A program made the position numbers and the translations under genes. Of a stretch of 63,183 nt of DNA, positions 15,797 to 24,782 are shown piece after piece. The notes below the pieces were generated by a model, which saw only the letters and a program-made list of their open reading frames with translations, ran no database searches and was not told the DNA's origin. Numbering within the stretch: position 1 is the stretch's first letter; every line of letters begins with the position of its first letter. This DNA is from Nitrospirota bacterium (lineage in GTDB: Bacteria; Nitrospirota; Thermodesulfovibrionia; UBA6902): contig JACRHD010000029.1 of NCBI GenBank assembly GCA_016234115.1, positions 1-63,183 on the forward strand, in the 5' to 3' direction.

Positions 15797-16308
15797 TAAA
15801 ACCGGTCCGTAAAATATTGTTCTTTGACAGGCCCGTTTCAATATTGTCGCTCCTTGCCGTTGCGGCCGTTATCTCGGCGGCGGTGATCTCTTCTTATGCT
15901 GGAAAGATCACGAAATCGAACATTACCCTGAAATCCCAGCTTGCCGAATTACAATCTCTCAGTCGTGAGCTGGTCGGGACAAAGGCCCTTGTTGAATCGA
16001 AAGAAAAGAAGATCGGACTGACCAGGACCGGCGGCGTCGTGCCTGTGCTGGAGCAGACCCTGCAGTCGTTAGGCATGAAGGCCAGGGTGATAAAGCCTCT
16101 GAGAACAAACAAAGTAAAGGAATATACCGAAGAGGACGCGGAGCTCGAGATACAGGACGCCGACCTCAACAGTATCGTCAATCTCCTGTACAAAATTGAT
16201 AATTCGCCTGCCCCGATGAAGATAAAGAACGCCTCCGTCAGGGCGGGCTTCGAGGACCCGGACAAATTTGTACTCAAGCTGACGGTGTCGCTGATAAGTA
16301 AAGGATAG
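15793..16308 (+). CDS. gspM: Type II secretion protein GspM (PilO-like)
   Basis: GspM is a bitopic inner-membrane protein that pairs with GspL. The 171 residues show one membrane helix (about 16-36, ILSLLAVAAVISAAVISSYA), a coiled-coil segment and a small ferredoxin-like periplasmic domain. A GTG start overlaps the gspL stop. Sequence conservation in this family is low, so position after gspL and size carry the call. Confidence 0.8.
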   Translation: MIKPVRKILFFDRPVSILSLLAVAAVISAAVISSYAGKITKSNITLKSQLAELQSLSRELVGTKALVESKEKKIGLTRTGGVVPVLEQTLQSLGMKARVIKPLRTNKVKEYTEEDAELEIQDADLNSIVNLLYKIDNSPAPMKIKNASVRAGFEDPDKFVLKLTVSLISKG

Positions 16309-16677
16309 ATCAGCCACGGATTTACACGGATGAACACGGATAATTTGAAATATGGCGCTTCCGGAAATTGTGTGAGCGGCATCGTCATTCCCGCAGTCCT
16401 TTGAGCGGGAATCCAGTTCATTTAAATGAAAAGATTTTTTGTCTATATTCTTTGCAGTAAACGAAATGGCACCTTATATACGGGAATTACATCAGACTTG
16501 ATTAAACGTGTTTATGAACATAAGGATGATTTGGTATTGTAGTATCTGTGAAGATACTGGAGTCCCGCTTAAACATGCGGGAATGACGTCTTAAGCAAGC
16601 TTTTCACAGGAGAACCTGAAGAACCATAATTAGAAAATAATCCGTGACAATCCGTGCAAATCCGTGGCTGAATATTT
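16309..16677. other. 369-bp interval with repeat words inside the gsp operon
   Basis: The interval between gspM and gspN contains words of the ccacagag/cacggat dispersed repeat at both ends (16313-16345 and 16640-16672). It holds an inverted CATTCCCGCAGTCC/TGAGCGGGAATCC palindrome (about 16386-16414) and its partner (about 16562-16588). In the middle is a truncated GIY-YIG reading frame. No promoter is clear. Confidence 0.65.
16426..16542 (+). pseudogene. Truncated GIY-YIG nuclease (YhbQ-like) fragment
   Basis: The 38-residue frame begins MKRFFVYILCSKRNGTLYTG and continues ITSDLIKRVYEHKDD, then stops. That is the first half of a stand-alone GIY-YIG nuclease domain (usually 80-95 residues), with the variant core VYIL...LYTGIT. 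The lost part includes the metal-binding Glu. It sits between palindromic CATTCCCGC elements, with which small GIY-YIG genes are often associated. It is most likely a remnant, not a functional nuclease. Confidence 0.75.
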
Positions 16678-17460
16678 ATGAAAAAAGTCCGCTATCTAAT
16701 TCTTGTTATCGCAGCCATCCCCGTCTTCATAATCCTCGTGTGGTTTTTTGCCGTACCCGACACACTGATAAAAGAAAGAATCGAAGAGTCGATATCAGGC
16801 CGGGGTCAGGGTAATATCAGTGCGAACGTAACAGGATTCCGAAAGGGTATCTTCTTCTCCGCCGGTGCCGACGCCCTCGAGATATCTCTTGACGGCATGC
16901 CCGCGCTGACTATAACGGAGCTCGAAGGTTCATTTAATCCCCGTCAGCTTTTATCCGGGGGACTCGTCTTTTCCATCAAAGGCAGGATCGGCACAGGCGC
17001 TGTCACGGGGACATTACAGTACCCCTCGGACGGAGAGATCAAAATCGAGGCGGCGGAGCTGAGCTCCATCCCGTATCTTTCCCGCGCCGGCATCGACAGC
17101 GGCGGATATGTGTCCTCGGTCATTACTATTAAAGACAACAGCGCGCGTATCGAGTTCCGGGTCCCGGATCTGGCTGTCAGGGGGGCCGATTCCGTGGTCC
17201 CGTTCATTGAGACCTTTCACAAGACGCAGGGGGTCATCTCCGTCACCGGCAATGATGTGATGGTCGAGTCTTTAAGCCTCGAGGGGGAAAAAGGCTTTGC
17301 CCGGCTGAAAGGTGGAATAAAGAACGGGACAAAGGACCTCAGCCTTGAACTTATGCCCGACATGAAAAAACTGAATTCGTTGGAGTCGATGCTTATCGGC
17401 AAGTACCAGGTCTCTCCGGGATATTATGTCATACCCGTCAAGGGGACATTGACCCGGTGA
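16678..17460 (+). CDS. gspN: Type II secretion protein GspN
   Basis: GspN is an accessory protein of type II secretion with one N-terminal membrane anchor (about residues 6-26) and a large beta-rich periplasmic part related to AsmA-like folds. The 260 residues match the bacterial GspN type found after gspM in Deltaproteobacteria and Nitrospirota. It is separated from gspM by repeats and a nuclease remnant, so an originally compact operon may have been opened by insertions. The ATG at 16678 lacks a strong ribosome-binding site. Confidence 0.75.
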   Translation: MKKVRYLILVIAAIPVFIILVWFFAVPDTLIKERIEESISGRGQGNISANVTGFRKGIFFSAGADALEISLDGMPALTITELEGSFNPRQLLSGGLVFSIKGRIGTGAVTGTLQYPSDGEIKIEAAELSSIPYLSRAGIDSGGYVSSVITIKDNSARIEFRVPDLAVRGADSVVPFIETFHKTQGVISVTGNDVMVESLSLEGEKGFARLKGGIKNGTKDLSLELMPDMKKLNSLESMLIGKYQVSPGYYVIPVKGTLTR

Positions 17461-17555
17461 CCCTCCCCGCCACCGGAAAAGACGCCACCCCTTTCTTTAT
17501 TCCCCTCTTGAGAGGGGTAAGGGGTGTGTTTAAACCCATGACTGTGAATGGATCC

Positions 17556-17585
17556 AAAAAAAACCCCCTTTTTTTCAAAAGGGGG
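17556..17585 (-). terminator. Intrinsic terminator of the PEP-CTERM gene
   Basis: On the minus strand, CCCCCTTTT (17577-17585) pairs with AAAAGGGGG (17564-17572), and an uninterrupted run of eight T follows. The block also belongs to the 'aaagggggataaggggg' word family seen near 33107-33152 and 52930-52991. Confidence 0.8.
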
Positions 17586-17618
17586 AATAAGGGGGAAATA
17601 GTTATTAAGACAAGGTCG

Positions 17619-18149
17619 TTATTTCTTTCTCTTTAAATAAGTCCTCACTCCCAGCGCGACGCCGCCGATTATAAACAGGGTCGAGCTTACCGGCTCCGGG
17701 ACGATAGGGGCGGTTGTTCCGCCATACGCAAATTTTTTCCCATCGGGGCTTTTAAATTCAGCTACAAAGTCGCTTTCACCCAATTGATAATTAATAGTGA
17801 AACTGAACCCGCCCATAGAACTGTCGGGAGCTATGTAATAATTCTGGTTGAGCGCCATCGTATTAATAAAAGTGTTTGTTACAGGGCCGTTCCATACTGT
17901 GCCGACCCACCCGGTGGGAAGGGGCATGCCCGTAGTCATCGATAACTGATCGAAATAAAAAAACACCTTATACAGGGACTCTCCCTGCGTGGATGTGTTA
18001 TTGAATATGAAATCATACTGATACGAGCCGTTCTCCAGATCGATTTCATTATACAAAACGCTCGCGCTTGGCGATGCCAGCGCCGTCCCGCAGAACATAA
18101 GCAGGCATGCCAGAAAAACCATCATTGTTAGTACCTTGCCAAGTTTCAT
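17619..18149 (-). CDS. PEP-CTERM sorting-signal protein
   Basis: This exported protein should be sorted by an exosortase and linked to the exopolysaccharide matrix or outer surface. The 176 residues have an N-terminal signal peptide (about 1-25, ending TALASPSA), a beta-rich middle domain of unknown role and a C-terminal PEP-CTERM tail. The tail is the motif VPEP (about residue 150), a hydrophobic helix STLFIIGGVALGV and basic residues KRKK. GGGAGAT precedes the ATG. No exosortase gene (xrtA/epsH) is in this window. It is followed by its own terminator, and a lipoprotein gene lies upstream in the same direction. Confidence 0.88.
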   Translation of the reverse strand: MKLGKVLTMMVFLACLLMFCGTALASPSASVLYNEIDLENGSYQYDFIFNNTSTQGESLYKVFFYFDQLSMTTGMPLPTGWVGTVWNGPVTNTFINTMALNQNYYIAPDSSMGGFSFTINYQLGESDFVAEFKSPDGKKFAYGGTTAPIVPEPVSSTLFIIGGVALGVRTYLKRKK

Positions 18150-18186
18150 AACTATCTCCCTTGTCTTAAGTTTTTATATAATTAAT

Positions 18187-19812
18187 TCATTCCGATATCG
18201 TGAATGAGCCCCCAATCAGGGGCAAAGGTCCGTTGCTGGGGACCGGGGCAGCTACACCATCAATCTCAAAACCCATTGCATCATCGCTTCCATTATTAAC
18301 GGCTACATGAAGCCACTGCGCGGTCATCCCACCGTCTTTAACTGTGGCCTTAAAAGAATGTCCTGCTTCACCGTTGAGCTTCCCGAAGCCCACAATAGTG
18401 ACCGTCGTTCCGCCTGATGAGCTTTGCCTGGTTGGGGCGCCGATGGTTACGGCCTCGAAAATTGTATTATCCTCATAGTCATATCTCAATGACCCCCCTC
18501 CGGTAAGGGAGACGTCCAGATTCAAGGTTGCACGAAGACAGGTTTGACCAATGCCGGATACGTTTCCATTTGACAGGGTATAGCCCACGCCGTCAGTTAT
18601 AGCTATAGGGCCGGCGGCTGCAACCGGGGACGGAATTTCGTCGATCTCAAACCCTATTTTATCGGTAACTCCATCCTTCACTGATGCTTTAAATTCATGG
18701 GGCGTCGCTTCTCCATTGATGGTCCCTGACCCTCTAATGGTTACGACGCCATTATTGATTGATGGGGGATTAATGGCTGTTGCCGCGAAATACATCTCCT
18801 CGAAGTCATAAGATAACGAACCCGTTCCGTCAGAAGATACGTTCAGGTTCAGGGTCGCGCAGAACGGACCGATTTGACCAACGCCGGACACAGCCGCCGG
18901 AACGACGATGAGCGCATCTGTTACTTCGATAACTTCAATGCGATTACATACCAACCCCCCAAAGTCCGGGTCGTCCATCATATCATCAAGGTCTTCCATA
19001 TTCGCAAAGCCCAGGGGAATGTCGTTCAGGGAAAACATTAACTGCCCGGTCTCCGATATCTCTATTTCACCGTTGTGAATGACCGCGTCGAGGGCGAGGC
19101 CGTTTGTCTCAAAGGCGTCCGTCAGGGGATTTACGTCCCCCGCCTGAAATTCTTCAAGGACAGGCGCCAGGAAGGCCATAATGCTTTCGATTGCCATATC
19201 GAGATGGCTTTCCATTACATCTGCATAGTCCGCGCAATTATCGAAAACCACCTGCGGATCGGCAACGCCGCCGCCCGCCTGGGCTATCGCTACAAGCACC
19301 GCTGTATGAGTCAGTTCATTAATATTTGCATTCCCTGACGGGTCGTTGGTAGCGGAAAAAAGCTCCGCCGGTAATTTGGTTACAGGGTCTGTGAATTCTA
19401 TCTTGAGGAAAAAAGGAGGGGTAAGTCCTGTTACATCTATCTCGTAATGACCTTCAGCATCCGTATCAGCCTCGCGGTCGATGTCGTTGCCTGTGCTGTC
19501 TTTCAATGAAACATGCCCAGGGAATATCGCTGCGCCTGTCGCTGCCGTACCGGATAAAATTAATGTCGCGGCAGGCGGATTTTTGTCATCAATTATCGTG
19601 GGGCCGGTCGACGGATCGCCGGAGGTTGAACTGCCTCCCCCTCCTCCTCCGCAGGACACCAGGGTCATCGACATTATGACAACCGCCGACAACATAAAAG
19701 CCCTGAGCCTGAAACGCACCGCCAAATTTATGATCATGACCGATATCAGCAGGAATGCCGATAGAATGTCCCATATTAATGATGCCCTACTGTATTCAAC
19801 CCATTTCCTCAT
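18187..19812 (-). CDS. Predicted lipoprotein with two tandem beta-rich repeats
   Basis: The function is not recognised. The 541 residues begin with hydrophobic segments, the second ending in a lipobox (TLVSC, about residue 54) followed by Gly/Ser-rich linker residues. Next come a carboxypeptidase-regulatory-like or Ig-like domain (about 80-150), a helical middle part (about 150-300) and two related ~110-residue repeats. Both repeats begin V-S-G-(V/I)-G-Q and contain the pattern ATLNL-x-V then G-x-G-x-(I/L)-NGEA. AAGGAGG precedes the ATG at 19812. A start nearer the lipobox would give a more normal signal peptide. It probably faces the outer membrane surface or periplasm. Confidence 0.75.
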   Translation of the reverse strand: MRKWVEYSRASLIWDILSAFLLISVMIINLAVRFRLRAFMLSAVVIMSMTLVSCGGGGGGSSTSGDPSTGPTIIDDKNPPAATLILSGTAATGAAIFPGHVSLKDSTGNDIDREADTDAEGHYEIDVTGLTPPFFLKIEFTDPVTKLPAELFSATNDPSGNANINELTHTAVLVAIAQAGGGVADPQVVFDNCADYADVMESHLDMAIESIMAFLAPVLEEFQAGDVNPLTDAFETNGLALDAVIHNGEIEISETGQLMFSLNDIPLGFANMEDLDDMMDDPDFGGLVCNRIEVIEVTDALIVVPAAVSGVGQIGPFCATLNLNVSSDGTGSLSYDFEEMYFAATAINPPSINNGVVTIRGSGTINGEATPHEFKASVKDGVTDKIGFEIDEIPSPVAAAGPIAITDGVGYTLSNGNVSGIGQTCLRATLNLDVSLTGGGSLRYDYEDNTIFEAVTIGAPTRQSSSGGTTVTIVGFGKLNGEAGHSFKATVKDGGMTAQWLHVAVNNGSDDAMGFEIDGVAAPVPSNGPLPLIGGSFTISE

Positions 19813-20167
19813 TACTTATTTTCCTCCTTCATCCGGCTTGACCGGCAAGGGATTAAAAGTGGCCGGTAAAATTATCTTCATTTGTTAGTTGATGAGCTTC
19901 ACCGGGTAAAACCATGAAATTGCTTAAGCAATTAACATGCCTAAAAATTCCAAGGACACAGCGTATTATTATTCTTAATAAACAGTCAGTTACAATAATG
20001 ATAATTAATCGGCCGGATGAAGTAATGTGCCGAGGCACAATTGCCCATGTCACAACACTGTGCCATGTTACAAAAGACGGGTCCAGTGGAAAGTGGCAAG
20101 GGCCAATGCAAAAGCATTCCCCTGGACCCTTGCCCCTTGCCCCTGGACCCTGTTAAAATGCAATGCC
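19813..20167. other. 355-bp intergenic region with a 16-bp palindrome and a G/C-rich inverted repeat
   Basis: The region is between divergent genes. AATTGCTTAAGCAATT (19918-19933) is a perfect palindrome that could be an operator. At 20080-20153, words of the GGGGCAAGGGGTCCAGG family form an imperfect inverted repeat around CAATGCAAAAGCATT, ending just before ribD. No promoter is convincing. Confidence 0.55.
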
Positions 20168-21292
20168 ATGAACGATGAAATATATATCCGAAAGACGATA
20201 TCTCTTGCGGCCAGGGGTAAAGGCAGGACTTCTCCCAATCCCATGGTCGGAGCTATTGTCGTCAAAGGGGGCAAGATCATTGCCGCCGGTTATCACAGAA
20301 AGGCGGGCACGCCGCATGCCGAGGCCCTCGCGCTGAACAGGGCGGGGAAAGAGGCCAAAGGCGCAACACTTTATATAAACCTCGAACCCTGCTGCCATAC
20401 CGGCAAGAGGACCCCGCCCTGCACAGGCGCCATTGTGCGGGCAGGCATAAAGAAAGTCGTCGTTTCAATGATAGACCCTAATCCGCAGGTCGCGGGCAAG
20501 GGGTTGAAAGAGCTTGAGAAGGCGGGGCTCAGGACGCTGTCGGGCGTCATGGAAGAAGAGGCGAAGAAGCTGAACGAGTCCTTCATTAAATACATCACAA
20601 AAAAGAGACCCTTCGTAATCCTGAAAATAGCGCAAAGCCTCGACGGCAGGATCGCGACCGCCTCGGGCGAGTCAAAATGGATCACCGGCGGGAAGGCGAG
20701 AGAACACGTGCATAAGCTACGCAATGAGCTCGACGCAATACTTGTGGGCAGCGGCACGGTAATAAAAGACGACCCGTCGCTTGACTGCAGGACCAGGGGA
20801 GGGAGAAACCCTTACAGGATAATCGTGGACAGCAATTTAAACATACCTCTCGAGGCAAAGGTATTAAGACATGACGACGGTAAGACGATTATCGCGACAA
20901 TCGACTTAAATTCAAAATTCAAAATTCAAAATTCAAAATTATTGAAGGCGCAGCAGAAAAAGTCAGACCTGTTGGCCGACATGGGCGTCCGTATTCTCAC
21001 AGTCAAAGAAAAAGACGGCAAGGTCGATTTGAAATCCCTGATGAAAGAGCTCGGCAGGCTCGAGATAACGAGCGTAATGATCGAAGGCGGCTCAACGATA
21101 AACGCCTCGGCCCTCGCAAGCGGGATTGTGGACAAGGTCTTGATCTTTGTCGCCCCGAAAATAATAGGCGGGACCGATTCCATCCCCTCAATAGGCGGAA
21201 AGTCGCCTGCCCTTCTGAAAAATGCGTTTACGCTGAAAGACCTCCGGATGAAAAAGCTCGGCGGGGATTTTCTGTTTGAAGGGTATTTGTAG
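20168..21292 (+). CDS. ribD: Bifunctional riboflavin biosynthesis deaminase/reductase RibD
   Basis: RibD carries out the second and third steps of riboflavin synthesis: deamination of the pyrimidine and NADPH reduction of its ribose. The deaminase domain (about 1-145) has the zinc motif HAEALALNRAG and EPCCHTGKRTPPCTGAIV. The reductase domain (about 150-370) has the glycine-rich GGSTINASALASGIVD region. An insertion of repeat words (ttcaaaattcaaaattc, about 20908-20940) encodes about 13 residues (NSKFKIQNSK) in a reductase-domain loop. The ATG at 20168 starts the conserved N-terminus. An in-frame ATG further upstream would translate the G/C-rich repeat. The other rib genes are not nearby. Confidence 0.92.
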   Translation: MNDEIYIRKTISLAARGKGRTSPNPMVGAIVVKGGKIIAAGYHRKAGTPHAEALALNRAGKEAKGATLYINLEPCCHTGKRTPPCTGAIVRAGIKKVVVSMIDPNPQVAGKGLKELEKAGLRTLSGVMEEEAKKLNESFIKYITKKRPFVILKIAQSLDGRIATASGESKWITGGKAREHVHKLRNELDAILVGSGTVIKDDPSLDCRTRGGRNPYRIIVDSNLNIPLEAKVLRHDDGKTIIATIDLNSKFKIQNSKLLKAQQKKSDLLADMGVRILTVKEKDGKVDLKSLMKELGRLEITSVMIEGGSTINASALASGIVDKVLIFVAPKIIGGTDSIPSIGGKSPALLKNAFTLKDLRMKKLGGDFLFEGYL

Positions 21293-21327
21293 AATTTCAA
21301 ATTTGAAATTTCAAATTTCAAATTCCC
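21292..21327. repeat. Self-complementary aaatttgaaatttc repeat after ribD
   Basis: Alternating AATTTCAAATTTGAAATTTC-type words follow the ribD stop and can fold into a hairpin. They belong to the TTCAAAATTC word family and may serve as a terminator. Confidence 0.6.
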
Positions 21328-21368
21328 GCCATTGCAACCCCCTGCTCTTTCTGAGATAATGCCTTCAA

Positions 21369-22834
21369 ATGGGAAGCCTGAAAAAAATGTTCAGTCCCTG
21401 CGCCGTCGCCCTCATCGGCGCGTCGGAGAAGACTGGTTCGGTCGGCAGGGCCATTCTGGAAAACCTTCTTTCGTCTAAGGACCTGAAGGTCTTTCCCGTA
21501 AATCCGAATTATAAAACCTTGTCCGGGACACAATGTTACCCCACGATCAACGAAGTCCCCAGGGCAAATAGACCTCGCCGTCATAGCGACAAAGGCGGCT
21601 ATCGTGCCTCAGAACGTTGAGGAATGCGGCGTGGCCGGCGTCGAGGGCGTCATCATAGTCTCCGCGGGTTTTAAAGAGACGGGCGCAGAGGGAGAGAAAT
21701 TAGAGGAGAGGATAAGGGAGACGAGAAAAAAATATTCCATGAGGATTGTAGGCCCTAACTGCCTCGGCGGAAGTAACCCACAAAAGCGACCTGGGCGGCG
21801 TCATAACAGGCATAGATTCGGACGAGAAGTTAAGGAAGGAATATGAGAGATTAATAAAGCGCATTAAAGAAAACGTCCCGGGGCAAGGCACAGGCATCAC
21901 CGTCCAGAAGATGCTTGAAAAGATCGATTACGAGATCATCTTGGGGGCGAAAAAGGACAAGGATTTCGGCCCGGTCATTCTCTTCGGCATGGGCGGGACC
22001 GCGGCGGAAATGTTCAGAGACTTCTCCATCGGCCTTCCGCCGCTGAACCAGACCCTGGCCCGGAGGTTGATGGAGGAGACGATAATATATAAAATGCTCC
22101 AGGGTTACAGGCGGAGGCCGCCTGCCGACATCAAACAGTTGGAGCAGATCATAGTGAGCTTTTCAAACCTGATTGTGGACTTCCCCGAGATAGACGAGAT
22201 AGACATAAACCCCCTCGCGGTTTCAGAGGGAAAGGCATATGCCCTTGACGCCAGAATAATCATAGACAGGGGCGCGTTGGACCATTTGCCTCCCTACACT
22301 CATATGGTGATCTCGCCTTATCCCACGAGATATGTCATGCCGTGGAGAATGACCGACGGGACAGAGGTATTGCTAAGGCCGATAAGGCCCGAAGACGAAC
22401 CGCTGGAATACGAGATGCTGTCCACCCTGTCCGATGAGACCCTGAGGGGGAGGTTCTTCCAGGTCATCAAGAATATCCCTCATGAACTGCTGATCAGGTT
22501 CTGCAACATAGACTACGACAGGGAAATGGCGTTTGTCGCCGAGCTCAGGGAAGCGGAAAAGAAGAGGATAATCGGGATCGGGAGGCTGATCATCGACCCG
22601 GACTTCAGAAGCAGCGAGTTCGCGATCGTCATCCATGATGAATTCCAGGGGAAAGGTCTCGGATATAAACTCGTGGACATGCTCATCGGCATTGCCCAGG
22701 AGAAGGGTCTGAAAGAAGTCACCGGCAGTGTGCTTACGGAAAACAGCAGGATGCTTCAGATCTGCGCGGAGCTCGGATTCAAAATAACCCACTCGCGCGA
22801 CGGCGTCAGCAGGTGCGTGCTGGCGTTGATGTAG
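21369..22834 (+). pseudogene. Decayed acyl-CoA synthetase (NDP-forming)/GNAT acetyltransferase
   Basis: The intact family (Pat-like, about 700-900 residues) joins an NDP-forming acyl-CoA synthetase to a GNAT lysine acetyltransferase. Here the N-terminal CoA-binding domain starts MGSLKKMFSPCAVALIGASE. The frame is then lost at an extra A near 21561 and resumes as DLAVIATKAAIVPQNVEECG. A second break near 21769 joins VGPNCLG directly to AEVTHKSDLGG of the ATP-grasp domain. That removes roughly 400 residues of the synthetase core. From there the frame is open to 22834 and keeps the ATP-grasp end and a complete GNAT domain (about 22340-22830, with GKGLGYKLVDMLI). The acetyltransferase end could still be made from a start such as ATG 21911. 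The TAG stop lies at the edge of a GTAGGGGCG repeat word. Confidence 0.85.
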
Positions 22835-22860
22835 GGGCGCCTGCGTGTGCGCCCTGCCAT

Positions 22861-23973
22861 TTAATTCCGTCTTTTCGCTCCGATATTCCCTCCGACAGCA
22901 AATTCGCTATACGGCAACAGGGACATCAACTTCAGAAAGAAAATACTCAATATGATAGTGGCCGCATAATAAAGCAGGCAATATGCCCAGACAAGGGCTT
23001 CAGTCATGCCGCCAAGCATGGGACCCATCATATACATTACAAGGAGATGGACCATGTATATTCCAAAAGAATATTTGCCGATGACAATCATGATTTTCTT
23101 CAGCATACTTGTTCCTTCAAGTAATTTTACCGACCACCTGTAAAGAAAAATATAAAAGAGAATGAAAAGAACGGGAACAAGGAATATGTCCTTAAACGTC
23201 TTGTATGAAGGCGGGACGTCAAGGTGAAAGTAACTCTTGCCTGCCTTGGAGAAAGCAAACAGAAACATCACCACAAAAAACAAATAAATATATTTCCGCT
23301 CCCCGGACTCCCTCCTGATGGAGTCGGTATTGCCGCTTATATAAATACCCGTCGCAAAATATATCAAATAAAAAAACACCGATTTGTCCGCCTGGGCCAA
23401 TATGAGACGATTGATAAACGAAGGACCGGCGCCGGCCAGGGAATTGATGTCGGCGTAGAAATATATCCAGCAGAATTTTATCAGCAACACGCAGATAAAC
23501 AGGATCAAAAAGTTATGTCTGAAGAACCGGCTGTCAATCAGTCTTACAACAAATGGATACAAGACATAAAGTTTAATTATCAATATAAAAAACCAGAAAT
23601 GGGGCGTTGCAGTCCCCGTCAGCAATTTCGCCGCCGCGTCGGACAGGAGAAACGGCCGGCTATAGCCTTGATATGATTCCGGCCACAAATATCCAGGCAG
23701 CATGTATAAGAAAGAAAAAACAAGATAGGGGGGAATGACCGACGACGCCCTCTTCCTGTAAAAATCAATCAGGGAGAAGTCCCGTCTGTACTTCAGTCCC
23801 AGGACAAACCCGGAAATCAGAATAAATAACGCGACCGCATAATTCAAACAGTAAGCTAAAGATTCGAATAATGCTTTATTGTAATTCCACAAGGTATCGT
23901 TAAGGGCATGCAGCGCCACGACGCCCAGGATGGCGAACGCCCTCAAGATTTCAATTTCCTCAAATTTTTTCAT
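22861..23973 (-). CDS. Acyltransferase family 3 membrane protein
   Basis: This inner-membrane protein of the acyltransferase-3 (OafA/WecH-like) family probably adds acyl groups, such as acetyl, to surface sugars or similar substrates. The 370 residues form about ten hydrophobic helices. The N-terminal motif EIEILRAFAILGVVALHAL contains the family's conserved R and the catalytic-type His (about residue 22). FWFFILIIKLYVLYP is another conserved segment. The substrate cannot be read from the sequence. The gene stands alone between the decayed synthetase gene and the MotB-like gene. Confidence 0.87.
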   Translation of the reverse strand: MKKFEEIEILRAFAILGVVALHALNDTLWNYNKALFESLAYCLNYAVALFILISGFVLGLKYRRDFSLIDFYRKRASSVIPPYLVFSFLYMLPGYLWPESYQGYSRPFLLSDAAAKLLTGTATPHFWFFILIIKLYVLYPFVVRLIDSRFFRHNFLILFICVLLIKFCWIYFYADINSLAGAGPSFINRLILAQADKSVFFYLIYFATGIYISGNTDSIRRESGERKYIYLFFVVMFLFAFSKAGKSYFHLDVPPSYKTFKDIFLVPVLFILFYIFLYRWSVKLLEGTSMLKKIMIVIGKYSFGIYMVHLLVMYMMGPMLGGMTEALVWAYCLLYYAATIILSIFFLKLMSLLPYSEFAVGGNIGAKRRN

Positions 23974-24001
23974 AGATGCGATGCAGAAACCGGGCCTGCC
24001 G

Positions 24002-24679
24002 TCACGCCTCCATGCGTTTCAGCCGGATCTCGACGCGCCTGTTTTGCGCCCTGTTTTCAGGCGTGTCGTTCGGGGCGACGGGCCTCTGGTCCGCGTTGCC
24101 CTTGATGGAGAGGCGCGACGAATCAATACCGTGGTCATTAATGAAATACTTCAATACTCCCGCGGCCCGCGCAACCGACAGCTCCCAGTTGGATGGATAG
24201 CGGAACGTGTTGATCGGGACATTGTCCGTATGGCCGGTTATCTCCGCGTGGAAGTAAGGATATTTATGGATGACTTCTGCAATGTTGTCCAGCACCGGTT
24301 TGAAACTGTCGAGTACGTCGGCCTCCGCAGGCCTGAAAGTGACTCTTTCTTTTATCGTGATAATGATCTCCCTGCCGGTCGCGAGGACAGTAATATCGTC
24401 ACTTAGGGCAAGGGCGTCCATACCGGATTTTATTTCATCACTGATCTCTTCCCCGGCTGCAGCCTCTGTCCGGTCCGGCCTCGCGGCAGGCCGCGCATGA
24501 CTCTGCTCTTCGGCAGTCCCGGTCTTTTCATCGGCGCCGGGACCCTTTGACATAACAACAAACATTATAAAGAAGACGAGCAGCAGGGACAACAAATCGC
24601 TTAGAGAAATGAGCCAGTTGCCGTCACTGTCCGTTGTTTCATCAAATCCGTCCACAAGCCTTTTGTATTTGTATGTCAC
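24002..24679 (-). CDS. MotB-like OmpA-domain stator protein
   Basis: This is the partner of the upstream MotA-like protein in a proton- or sodium-driven stator complex. The N-terminal membrane helix has the ion-carrying Asp in SLSDLLSLLLVFFIMFVV (residues about 24-41). The C-terminal OmpA/MotB peptidoglycan-binding domain (about 105-220) contains EITGHTDNVPI and RIKGNADQRPVAPNDTPENR-type signatures. The GTG at 24679 with AAGGGA eight bases upstream is preferred. A longer reading frame would translate a repeat block. No flagellar genes are nearby, so the pair may serve another motor or envelope function. Confidence 0.85.
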   Translation of the reverse strand: MTYKYKRLVDGFDETTDSDGNWLISLSDLLSLLLVFFIMFVVMSKGPGADEKTGTAEEQSHARPAARPDRTEAAAGEEISDEIKSGMDALALSDDITVLATGREIIITIKERVTFRPAEADVLDSFKPVLDNIAEVIHKYPYFHAEITGHTDNVPINTFRYPSNWELSVARAAGVLKYFINDHGIDSSRLSIKGNADQRPVAPNDTPENRAQNRRVEIRLKRMEA

Positions 24680-24693
24680 GTCTTCGGTCCCTT

Positions 24694-24782
24694 CAGAGAA
24701 GTGACGAGTAACAAGTGACAGGCAGTATTTTAAGCTTCCCGTCACATGTAATTGATTTTACTCGTCACTTGTCACTGTCTTT
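24694..24782. repeat. Inverted repeat (gtgacgagtaacaagtgac) between the MotB- and MotA-like genes
   Basis: The left arm (about 24699-24721) and right arm (about 24754-24778) are complementary word repeats. The family also occurs at 37049-37121, upstream of livF. It separates two genes that would otherwise be coupled. Confidence 0.75.

Noticed and set aside
20030-20060. Sigma-54 type promoter (GGCAC...TTGC) upstream of ribD
   Set aside because: The spacing between the two elements is too short for the -24/-12 consensus.
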